Positions 54,698-63,003 of a stretch of DNA of 64,000 nt are shown one piece after another. The stretch's first letter is position 1. Each line of letters opens with the position of its first letter. A model generated the notes under the pieces. It worked only from the letters and a program-made list of their open reading frames with translations. It did no database searches and was not told where the DNA came from. Origin of the DNA: Fagopyrum homotropicum (lineage: Eukaryota > Streptophyta > Magnoliopsida > Caryophyllales > Polygonaceae); NCBI GenBank assembly GCA_033239125.1, contig BSWB01000001.1, positions 9,374,501-9,438,500 of the forward strand, given 5' to 3'. The position numbers were made by a program, and so were the translations under genes.

Positions 54698-57600
54698 ATG
54701 GAGGCTACCGTCATTCACGATGGCGAGATGTTCAAACTCACGGCGGATAATTATTCTTATTGGAAGCCGATGATGGAAGACCACCTTTATTGTAAGGATT
54801 TGTATGAGCCCATCACCAGCAAGGATAAGCCCGAAGGGAAGAGCGAGAAGGAGTGGGAGCTTCTTAACCGGAAAGCAGTCGCCATGATCCGTAAGTACAT
54901 CGACAAATCTCTATTTGAACATGTATCTACATATACAAATGCTTTTGAATTATGGACAAAGCTTGAGTCCATGATTCAAAAGAAAACGCCTCGTAACAAA
55001 GCCGTTCTAGTTCAACGGTTGGTGAAGATGGAGTACAAGGATGGCCAAAACATGATCGAGCACTTGAATAATTTCAAGGGGCTCGTAAATCAGCTAAGTA
55101 AAGCTGGAATGAAACTCGAGGATGAGTTACAAGCCCTTCTACTCCTTAGTTCCCTTCCAGAGAGCTGGGACACTCTCGTAGTTACCCTTAGTAACTCAGC
55201 CCCGGAAGGGAAGCTCACCATGGACGCCGTTAGTGATAGTCTCCTTGGTGAAGAAGTTAGAAGGAGGGAACGAGGAACGTCTACCCAGTCTGAGGCGAAC
55301 ATTATTGACAACCGGAGTAGAAGCGATACACGTGGGTGCAATATGAACCGAAGCCGAGACCAGTCTCGAGGTCGGTCTAAGTCACGCTCTAGGCCAACTT
55401 GTTATTATTGTGGAAAAATAGGCCATAAGAAATCAGAATGTCGATTTCTTAAGAAAGATCAGAAGGCCGGCAACGTCAAGCCAGACCAAATTAACCCAAT
55501 AAAGAGGCGAGATGAAGACAAGGGTACAACCGCCATGGCAGATGAAGGTGATGATCTATATCTTTTCGGAGAAGACAACTTCCTGAATATCGCCTCTGAC
55601 GATAGCTCCTGGATTGTCGATTCTGGTGCATCATTCCACGTCACACCCCATGAAAGTTTCTTCTCAACCTACCAAAGTGGTGACTTTGGTAATGTCCAGA
55701 TGGGGAATCAAAATAGGAGCAAGATTGTTGGTATAGGAGACATCATCCTGGTATCAAATACGGGATGCAAGCTTACCCTTAAGGATGTGAGGCATGTCCC
55801 GGATATGCGCCTCAACCTCATATCAGCTGGAAAGCTTGACGATCTTGGCCTAGTAAATCACTTTGGCGGAGGCAAGTGGAAACTCATCCAAGGAAGCATG
55901 ATAATGGCTCGAGGAAAGAAGGAAGGGTCATTATACGTGACACAAGCCAAGCTCTGTAAAGGAGAAGCCAATGTCGCAGGAGCAGACATGGAACTATGGC
56001 ACCGAAGGCTCGGGCACATGAGTGAGAAGGGTCTTCACACACTAGCGCGAAGACAGCTCCTCCCAAAGGTGCAAGGTAACTCTCTTGACCCTTGTGCCGA
56101 TTGTTTAGCCGGTAAACAACATAGGGTGTCCTTCCAAACGTCTTCTCAACCTAGAAGACGAAAGAATATTCTAGATCTTGTGCACACCGATGTTTGCTCC
56201 ATGTCCGAAAAATCCCTTGGTGGTGCGTCCTATTTTGTCACCTTCATAGACGATCACTCAAGGAAGGTATGGGTTTATCTTCTAAAGACCAAAGACCAAG
56301 TTCTTGATGCATTCAAGGAGTTTGTTGCTCGGGTGGAACGAGAAACAGGACAAAAGCTCAAGAGTGTCCGATCTGACAATGGAGGAGAATATCGAGGTCC
56401 GTTTGAGGCATACTGTAGATCTCATGGAATCAGGATGGAGAAGACACCACCTAAGACACCACAGCTGAACGGGCTTGCAGAGAGAATGAACCGAACAATT
56501 ACAGAAAGAGTTCGGTGTATGCTATCTCATGCAAAATTGCCCAAGTCATTTTGGGGAGAAGCTGTGAAGACTGTCGCCGACATTGTCAACCTTACGCCGT
56601 CCGTTCCCCTGAATGGAGACACCCCGGAGGAAGTTTGGTCAGGAAAGAAGGTTTCGTATGACCATCTAAAGGTGTTCGGGTGCAGGGCATTTGTGCACAT
56701 ACCTAGGGACGAACGTGCCAAGCTTGATGCCAAGACCAAAGAATGTATCTACCTTGGCTCACCCAGAGATGAATTCGGATACCGGCTATGGGATCCCACC
56801 ACTAACAAGGTCGTCAGAAGTCGAGATGTGGTATTCTTCGAAGATCAAACAATTGAAGATATTCGACGATCAAAGAAGCCAAGGACAAGAGTCAAAAGGA
56901 GCACATCAAACCCCGACCCTTCTCCGATACAACAAGACACTTCAAATGAAGCTACGCCAAGAAATGAAGATGTTGAAGAGAGTGATACTACTCTAGAGCA
57001 TGGTGATGAAGAAATCCACCAAGCGCCAGAAGGACAATCGAGCACTCCACCAAAATCTCAACTGAGAAGGTCTTCTAGAGACAAAAGACCATCTACACGA
57101 TACACACCCGATGAATATGTGACCCTCACGGATGAGGGGGAGCCTCAAAGCTACAAGGAGGCCATGGACGACACTCACAAAAGTGAATGGGTAAGAGCCA
57201 TGCAAGATGAAATGGAATCCTTGCATGAAAACCACACATATAAGCTGGTGGAGCTACCAAAAGGGAGGCGAGCTTTGAAGAACAGATGGGTATACCGAAT
57301 AAAATCGGAGGATGAAAACTCAAAGCCTCGGTACAAGGCTCGATTGGTCGTAAAAGGATTCCAACAGAAGAAAGGCGTCGACTTTGAAGAGATATTCTCT
57401 CCGGTAGTAAAGATGTCATCAATCCGAGTTGTTCTTGGTATAGCAGCTGCTCTGGACTTGGAGATCGAACAACTCGACGTCAAGACCGCCTTTCTCCACG
57501 GAGATCTTGAAGAGGAGATATACATGGAGCAGCCTGAAGGATTCAAAGAACCAGGCAAGGAGAATCTAGTCTGCCGACTAACGAAGAGTCTTTATGGGCT

Positions 57601-58615
57601 AAAACAGGCACCAAGGCAGTGGTACAAGAAGTTCGACTCTTTCATGGCAGATCATGACTTCAAGAAGAATCCATGTGACCCATGTGTCTTCATGAAGAGG
57701 TACGCTAGTGGCGACTTTCTCATACTCTTACTTTATGTCGATGACATGTTAATAGTAGGTCATGATCGTAACAAGATAGCTGCTCTTAAGAAAGATTTGA
57801 GCAAGAGCTTTGCCATGAAAGATTTAGGACCGGCAAAGCAAATTCTTGGGATGAAGATCACTCGTGATCGATCACAGAAGATGTTGTGGCTATCCCAAGA
57901 AAGATACATCGAAAAGGTGCTAGAGAGATTCAATATGCACCAAGTTAAGCCGGTAAGCACACCACTTGCTAGGCACTTTAAGTTAAGTTCAAAGCAATGC
58001 CCAACTAGTGAGCAAGAGAAGCGGGATATGGAGAAGATCCCCTATGCCTCGGCAGTAGGCAGCCTTATGTACGCCATGGTGTGCACTAGGCCCGACATTG
58101 CCTATGCAGTTGGAGTAGTGAGTCGCTTCCTAGCAAATCCAGGAAAGGAACATTGGGCTGCAGTGAAATGGATCCTCCGATATCTACGAGGCACTACTAA
58201 TAGGTGCTTATGCTTTGGAAAAGAGAAGCCTATACTACAAGGATACACAGATGCCGACTGGGCCGGTGATAATGATTCCAGGAAATCAACGTCAGGATAT
58301 GTGATTACATTCGCAGGGGGAGCTGTTTCCTGGCAATCAAAGTTACAAAAGAGTGTTGCCTTGTCCACCACTGAAGCAGAATATATTGCAGCTACTGAGG
58401 CATGCAAGGAGATGTTATGGATGAAGAACTTCTTGATGGAGATGGGAGTAGAGCAAGATCGTTATATCTTGCAATGTGATAATCAAAGCACAATTCACTT
58501 GGCAAAGAATTCAACTCTTCACTCCCGCTCGAAGCACATCGATATAAGACATCACTGGATCCGGGATGTTCTTGAAGAAAAGCTTCTGCAACTTGGCAAG
58601 GTTGCACACGGATGA
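54698..58615 (+). CDS. Copia gag-pol polyprotein, about 1,305 residues
   Basis: The first ATG after the primer-binding site opens one long frame. Domains in order (approximate residues): gag UBN2-type 50-190; zinc knuckle CYYCGKIGHKKSEC 235-248; aspartic protease DSGAS 308-312; integrase HHCC (H435, H440, C466, C469); DDE core with Asp498 (LVHTD), Asp560 (RSDNGGEY) and Glu595 (NGLAERMNR). Next comes reverse transcriptase with LDVKTAFLHGDL and the active site YVDDM (about 1012-1016). RNase H follows, with TDADW, STTEAEY, CDNQST and SKHIDIRHHWIRD. All catalytic residues are in place. The polyprotein is cut by its protease into particle, integrase and RT-RNase H. The last line ends early (GKVAHG, TGA 58613-58615). 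One extra base near 58604 shifts the frame, and the family's usual tail reads on in the next frame to TAA at 58701-58703. The damage affects only about the last 30 residues. Confidence 0.96.
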   Translation: MEATVIHDGEMFKLTADNYSYWKPMMEDHLYCKDLYEPITSKDKPEGKSEKEWELLNRKAVAMIRKYIDKSLFEHVSTYTNAFELWTKLESMIQKKTPRNKAVLVQRLVKMEYKDGQNMIEHLNNFKGLVNQLSKAGMKLEDELQALLLLSSLPESWDTLVVTLSNSAPEGKLTMDAVSDSLLGEEVRRRERGTSTQSEANIIDNRSRSDTRGCNMNRSRDQSRGRSKSRSRPTCYYCGKIGHKKSECRFLKKDQKAGNVKPDQINPIKRRDEDKGTTAMADEGDDLYLFGEDNFLNIASDDSSWIVDSGASFHVTPHESFFSTYQSGDFGNVQMGNQNRSKIVGIGDIILVSNTGCKLTLKDVRHVPDMRLNLISAGKLDDLGLVNHFGGGKWKLIQGSMIMARGKKEGSLYVTQAKLCKGEANVAGADMELWHRRLGHMSEKGLHTLARRQLLPKVQGNSLDPCADCLAGKQHRVSFQTSSQPRRRKNILDLVHTDVCSMSEKSLGGASYFVTFIDDHSRKVWVYLLKTKDQVLDAFKEFVARVERETGQKLKSVRSDNGGEYRGPFEAYCRSHGIRMEKTPPKTPQLNGLAERMNRTITERVRCMLSHAKLPKSFWGEAVKTVADIVNLTPSVPLNGDTPEEVWSGKKVSYDHLKVFGCRAFVHIPRDERAKLDAKTKECIYLGSPRDEFGYRLWDPTTNKVVRSRDVVFFEDQTIEDIRRSKKPRTRVKRSTSNPDPSPIQQDTSNEATPRNEDVEESDTTLEHGDEEIHQAPEGQSSTPPKSQLRRSSRDKRPSTRYTPDEYVTLTDEGEPQSYKEAMDDTHKSEWVRAMQDEMESLHENHTYKLVELPKGRRALKNRWVYRIKSEDENSKPRYKARLVVKGFQQKKGVDFEEIFSPVVKMSSIRVVLGIAAALDLEIEQLDVKTAFLHGDLEEEIYMEQPEGFKEPGKENLVCRLTKSLYGLKQAPRQWYKKFDSFMADHDFKKNPCDPCVFMKRYASGDFLILLLYVDDMLIVGHDRNKIAALKKDLSKSFAMKDLGPAKQILGMKITRDRSQKMLWLSQERYIEKVLERFNMHQVKPVSTPLARHFKLSSKQCPTSEQEKRDMEKIPYASAVGSLMYAMVCTRPDIAYAVGVVSRFLANPGKEHWAAVKWILRYLRGTTNRCLCFGKEKPILQGYTDADWAGDNDSRKSTSGYVITFAGGAVSWQSKLQKSVALSTTEAEYIAATEACKEMLWMKNFLMEMGVEQDRYILQCDNQSTIHLAKNSTLHSRSKHIDIRHHWIRDVLEEKLLQLGKVAHG

Positions 58616-58708
58616 GAACTGGTCAGACATTATGACCAAGGTAACACCGACCAAGAAGTTTGAAGATTGTTGTCAAGGTACCGGCATCGTATCACATGAT
58701 TAAGTTGT

Positions 58709-58719
58709 GAGGGGGAGAA
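58709..58719 (+). other. Polypurine tract of the young copia element
   Basis: GAGGGGGAGAA directly before the 3' LTR primes plus-strand synthesis. Confidence 0.9.
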
Positions 58720-58720
58720 T

Positions 58721-58961
58721 TGTTGGTCCCTCCTTAATCAAGCCCGATTAATAAATGGGTTATCCGACTAATTGGATATAAGTCCAATGGGCTAAGATCC
58801 ACAAATTGAGAGCTCTAAGCAAGTTGTGAGAGTGCCTACACAAAAACTTGTAGCATTCCTTCTCCACATAAATATAAGTGAGTTTGTATCAATTAAGTCA
58901 TTGACTTAATTAATTCATATTCCCATTCTACCAACACGAAAGTGGGAGGTTTTTCCCAACA
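58721..58961 (+). repeat. 3' LTR of the young copia element
   Basis: 241 bp, 99% identical to the 5' LTR by direct comparison. Confidence 0.95.
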
Positions 58962-59408
58962 CTTGGTTATATCTCTTGGTTGCTCTATTTCCCGATTCGG
59001 TTTTGGATTGTAGCCTGTTCCATTGCCCTTGGATATTTGTGGTTCGTATAGTGGATTAAGTCTCTTGAGGCTCCGAGGAGTAGGGTTTAGCTCGAACCTC
59101 GTAAAAATTGCTTGTGTGCTCGTTTTCGATATGTTCTTGTGTGTTGCGCGTTCGAATGATTTTGCGAGTCTTCTGTCTAAAACTGAACTGTTGTAAATCT
59201 AGACCTAAAAACGACTATAAAAATCCTAGCAAATAAAATTTGGCAACATATTTATGTGACGTGTGTGAAATATTTGGCCTCAGGATCTACTTTTACCTAC
59301 CATTGCATAGACTTAGAATGATTCAAAGTCACGATGCTACTTTTGCCTCTTTGGAAACAATTACTCCATTTTACGGGCTGATAATCAACAAAGACCCATC
59401 TTCCATAC

Positions 59409-59416
59409 TATATAAA
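59409..59416 (+). promoter_or_regulatory. TATA box of the receptor-like protein gene
   Basis: TATATAAA, 64 bp before the ATG at 59480, followed by GGGAGTC. Transcription would start near 59440, giving a leader of about 40 nt that ends ACAAAACAAAACA before the ATG. Confidence 0.6.
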
Positions 59417-59479
59417 GGGAGTCTTAATATTTGATGATAATCAACCCCTTTTCCATACTCACTGCAACAAAACAAAACA

Positions 59480-61450
59480 ATGCATCTTTTCTCAATCCAA
59501 TCCTCACTAAACTTTGTTTGTGTTCTTTTGCTTCTATATGTCAAAATAGTATTGTGTTACCAACAAGTTTGTAATCATCAAGATCAATCTTTCCTCCTCA
59601 CTTTCTTCGCTACCATTCAAACTTCTTCTTCTCCGCCACTCAACTGGTCTTTTTCTGTAAGTTGTTGTCAATGGGAAGGGGTACAATGCAATGCTAAAGG
59701 TAGGGTCAAACACTTAAAGCTGCCATCACGAGGCCTAGAAGGAAACTTTACTCTACCTCTTGGGAGCTTTGCTAACCTTACCTATCTTAATCTCTCTCAT
59801 AATTCTCTTTCCGGACCTATACCATGGTTCTTATGTTCGAGTTCATCACTTGAAACCCTAGATTTATCTTATAATCATTTAAGTGGTCCAATTTCTCCTG
59901 AAATAGGTGGATGCTTGAAGCTAAAAGTTCTCCGAGCAAGCTCTAACTCACTATCCGGGTCTATTCCAAGTTCTATCTTTGGATTAAGAAAATTAACCGA
60001 GATATCACTTTCGGGTAATAACTTCCATGGGAGCATCAAAGAGGGAATTGTGAGGCTTACCAATCTTAGAATCATAGATTTTTCGTCAAATAGCATTTCC
60101 GGTCATATTCCTTACAAGATCGGTAAGCTCTCGTATTTGAAAAACCTCTATCTTTCGAGTAACAATCTTAGCGGTCCCATCCCGTCGAGTTTAATGAAAT
60201 GTACAAATCTAAGGGATATATTTTTGGGAAACAATTTCTTAGAGGGAGAAATCTCAAAATTAGATTGGTCCAGCCTAGGTGAACTTCAAAAACTTGATCT
60301 TGTGAATAACACATTCAATGGTAGCTTACCAAAAAGCATATATTCATGCAAGCTACTTGTGGCGTATCGAGTAGCATTCAACAATTTTACGGGCCAGATG
60401 TCACCCAAAGTTATTGAGTTGAAGTCTCTATCATTTATTTCCCTTGCTTACAATTCACTTACAAATGTATCGAGAATGCTTACATTGCTAGCAAATTGCC
60501 AAAAGTTAACTTTTGTCTCCATAGGTGGGAACTTCTTCGGCGAAACCCTACCAAGCGATAACAGCTTCCTTGGTCCAGCAAAATTTTCAAATTTGTACTA
60601 TTTTTCTCTTGGTGGGTGTAATCTTATAGGAACATTTCCACAATGGCTATCCCATCTTAGGTCACTCCGGTATTTGGTGTTGATAAATAACAAGATTACA
60701 GACAAAATTCCACCTTGGTTAGGGACTTTACCTAACCTTCTCCATTTAACTTTAGCTGATAACAACCTGTTTGGGGAAATTCCACAACAACTGTGTAAAT
60801 TGCCAGCATTGATCTCAGAAAATATAGACCCAAAACTAAGTAATATTCATCTTGAGCTTCCCATTTATATGGTTAGACGTACCAATAACCTCTGGGTTGA
60901 GGTTACAAGCATTTCTCCAACTCTAGGCCTTGAATCTAATCATTTAAGTGGTCATATTCCATCAGAGATTGGCCAGTTACAAAGTCTTCAACAACTATTT
61001 CTTGGAAATAATCACTTTTCGGGCTCAATTCCGGTTGATATCTCCAATATGAAGAATTTGGAATTTCTAAATCTATCAAGAAATAATTTGACGGGAGATA
61101 TACCTCCGTCGCTCGAAAAACTTCATTTTTTGTCGGATTTTGATGTGTCTTTCAACGATCTGAAAGGCCCGATACCAACCGGTGGTCAATTTGCCACTTT
61201 CGATGCGTCTAATTATGAAGGCAATCCAGGGCTGTGTGGCGAGCTCTTACAACGCCCTTGTTCCAATATAGTAGAACCAAAAGCAAAGGATGAATCTCAT
61301 CTAAAGACTGAAAGTGGCAACAAGCAAGCATATCTAAATGGGGCCTTTGTCGGTTTTGCGTCGGGGTTTTCAGGTGTTGTTGCAATTATGGCATCCTATA
61401 TTTGGAATAAGGTTTGCACAACCTCTGTAAGAAGTGCATTATTCAACTGA
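59480..61450 (+). CDS. LRR receptor-like protein (PSKR/PSY1R/RLP2-type ectodomain, no kinase)
   Basis: Intronless, 656 residues. An N-terminal signal peptide (hydrophobic 10-26) is followed by the LRR N-cap DQSFLLTF...LNWSFSVSCCQWEGVQC. About 18 plant extracellular LRRs (LxxLxLSxNxLSGxIP) follow. Near residues 440-480 they are interrupted by an island-like segment (LELPIYMVRRTNNL...SPTLGLESNHLSGHIP), as in PSKR and PSY1R, where the island binds the sulfated peptide. Then come the C-cap GQFATFDASNYEGNPGLCGE, a Lys/Glu juxtamembrane stretch and one membrane segment (about 617-640, GAFVGFASGFSGVVAIMASY). A short tail ends CTTSVRSALFN. There is no kinase. The match is to the RLP2/RLP3 form of the clade, but the protein is 70-100 residues shorter than those from memory, so one or more LRRs may have been lost. 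It would act at the plasma membrane, with a kinase partner supplying the signal. The ligand is unknown. Confidence 0.88.
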   Translation: MHLFSIQSSLNFVCVLLLLYVKIVLCYQQVCNHQDQSFLLTFFATIQTSSSPPLNWSFSVSCCQWEGVQCNAKGRVKHLKLPSRGLEGNFTLPLGSFANLTYLNLSHNSLSGPIPWFLCSSSSLETLDLSYNHLSGPISPEIGGCLKLKVLRASSNSLSGSIPSSIFGLRKLTEISLSGNNFHGSIKEGIVRLTNLRIIDFSSNSISGHIPYKIGKLSYLKNLYLSSNNLSGPIPSSLMKCTNLRDIFLGNNFLEGEISKLDWSSLGELQKLDLVNNTFNGSLPKSIYSCKLLVAYRVAFNNFTGQMSPKVIELKSLSFISLAYNSLTNVSRMLTLLANCQKLTFVSIGGNFFGETLPSDNSFLGPAKFSNLYYFSLGGCNLIGTFPQWLSHLRSLRYLVLINNKITDKIPPWLGTLPNLLHLTLADNNLFGEIPQQLCKLPALISENIDPKLSNIHLELPIYMVRRTNNLWVEVTSISPTLGLESNHLSGHIPSEIGQLQSLQQLFLGNNHFSGSIPVDISNMKNLEFLNLSRNNLTGDIPPSLEKLHFLSDFDVSFNDLKGPIPTGGQFATFDASNYEGNPGLCGELLQRPCSNIVEPKAKDESHLKTESGNKQAYLNGAFVGFASGFSGVVAIMASYIWNKVCTTSVRSALFN

Positions 61451-62142
61451 TAAAACTTTGCCTTTCGTTATGATTTGTAGTGAGTCTGCATATGAAGGTT
61501 AATATACTACACCTTGTTTGGTTTGTACCGCGTTTGTTTTTGCTGCTAAGAAACCCATGTATTATCTTTTATTAATTGAACCTTTATCTATTTTTGTATT
61601 ACTTACGTGGAAGGTTATAACTAACTAACCATATCACATGTAGCTTGATTGCTGATCTTCTTTTGTTATGCTTCGATCTTGCCCCTGTTGGGATTTGATC
61701 TCCTATGGCTAATGCCAACCGAGTCACGCTCAGAAGGACGGGTTTACACTTCTGGTTCACTGGTTCAGAAACCATCACAACTGCTCTATGTAAAAAGGGG
61801 AACGGAGCCTTTCCCAATATGCGGGATCAAACCATCACAACTAACTAACCATCGCAACTGCTTGCTTGGGTGACCACTACAGAATCTAGTGATACATGAA
61901 ACTTTAATAAAACCTATTGTCATAGATATAGATAAAACATTAATAGAAACCATTCACTCTTGTAGATACGTTTATTTCTAATAAAAATAGGAATCACCAA
62001 CAAGTAAACCAACTACAAAATATTCTCCCGAATAACAATATCGAAAAAATAAAAAACTACAACCTGCCTAAATATGATATTAGAGACATATTATATTGGG
62101 TTGCTAAACACTGTTATATCCTGTTAGGAAAAAAAGCTCTCA
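61451..62142. other. 3' flank of the receptor-like gene; no gene
   Basis: AATAAA-like signals occur (for example TTTAATAAAACC at about 61903). Direct repeats of AACCATCACAACT at about 61769, 61830 and (variant) 61849 lie in a GC-richer patch (61670-61880) of unknown nature. Confidence 0.4.
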
Positions 62143-62844
62143 ATGCTTCCCCCTACCTCCGACCCTAGTCCATCGGCGGAGGTCAAACAAAACCCCCCAG
62201 AGACCTTGGTCTCAGAAACGATTCCTATTGTCCCGCCGAATGGAGTTTTTGGTATTGTGAGTTCAGGGAAGGCAATGGCTATCGATTCCAGTGGTCAAGA
62301 AGGTACAAATGATGCAGTGAATTGTCCTAAGCCTTCCTGGAAGGAGATTGTTGCAGGCTCATGTTCCACTGGGCAACAGAAGACTATACTAGACAATAAG
62401 TTCATCGATGGGAAAATCAGTGTTTCTTTTCCTGAAGGGGAAGACGGGGATCCTATGGTCACTCTGGATATAAACAAGTGCTCTTGCTATGGTGTGGAGA
62501 AAGTCTCCGGTGATTAAAGTCATGGGGTTTCCGATTGCTTTTCCTGTCATGGAACGCAAACTTTGTATGTTGTGGAAGTATGGAACCAAAATGCAAATCA
62601 TTGATCTCTCGAATGGATTCTTCATGATCCGGTTCGATAATGAAGCAGAACTCATGAGTGCATTGACAAGATACCGTGGACCATCTTTGGACGTTGCCTT
62701 GTCATGAAGAGATGGACGCCCGACTTCAGACCGTCATGCGATATCACCGCTGCTCCGGTTTGGTTCAGGCTCACCGACGTTCCTATGCAATTTTATGAAG
62801 AAAATGTTTTGTGGAGTATGGCAGTAGGTATAGGTAAACCTATT
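62143..62844 (+). pseudogene. LINE (L1) ORF1 remnant with DUF4283-type domain
   Basis: The first frame, from ATG 62143 (MLPPTSDPSPSAEV), carries KPSWKEIVAGS and ISVSFPEGEDGDPMVTLDIN. The second frame (62489-62707) continues IKVMGFPIAFPVMERKLCML, then WKYGTKMQIIDLSNGFFMIR. A third frame holds a reading like RWTPDFRPSCDITAAPVWFR, then YEENVLWSMAVGIGKP. This order is the DUF4283 region of plant L1 ORF1 proteins, which bind element RNA. Two frameshifts (near 62500 and 62670) inactivate it. It stops at 62844, where a copia element is inserted; the zinc knuckle and ORF2 are not in the window. Confidence 0.8.
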
Positions 62845-63003
62845 TGTTAATAATGCGTAAAATATTCACTATCTTGCATTCATTGTACCATGTATATGTA
62901 TATATACAAGGTTCAGGTGAGTTTGTTACAACTTCCACTTATTTACATATCTTCCTCTTTATTCTATGTATTTGCTATATATGCCCTATACATATACTCT
63001 ACA
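62845..63003 (-). repeat. 3' LTR of the terminal copia element
   Basis: 159 bp, TGTAGAGTATATG...TTATTAACA. The start is fixed by the polypurine tract. The end is chosen because the LINE reading resumes exactly there and an ACA terminus is present. Confidence 0.65.

Larger units (their letters stand above)
54402..58961 (+). mobile_element. Young Ty1/copia retrotransposon (Tork/Tnt1 type), 4.56 kb
   Basis: Two 241-bp LTRs (54402-54642 and 58721-58961), TGTTGG...CCAACA, differ at two positions, both transitions. The perfect target duplication CTTGG lies at 54397-54401 and 58962-58966. The primer-binding site for initiator tRNA-Met (TGGTATCAGAGC) is at 54645-54656, and the polypurine tract GAGGGGGAGAA at 58709-58719. 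The single gag-pol frame fills the inside. Everything needed in cis for transposition is present, so it is a recent arrival. Confidence 0.97.
53450..59190 (+). mobile_element. Possible older copia-type LTR hosting later insertions
   Basis: The two segments left after removing the MITE and the young copia element are about 53450-53711 plus 54078-54401, and 58967 to about 59190. They read like one plant copia LTR: GGGGTATTTTTGGTTATCAC and GAGTTTTGAAGACTTCCCCT on the left, GCTCGAACCTCGTAAAAATT on the right. The boundaries are not fixed and no second LTR was seen. This is an inference from word order. Confidence 0.3.

Noticed and set aside
61670..61880. tRNA or SINE candidate around TTTGATCCCGC on the minus strand
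   Set aside because: No A box, no stems and no tail; a lone B-box-like word is not enough.
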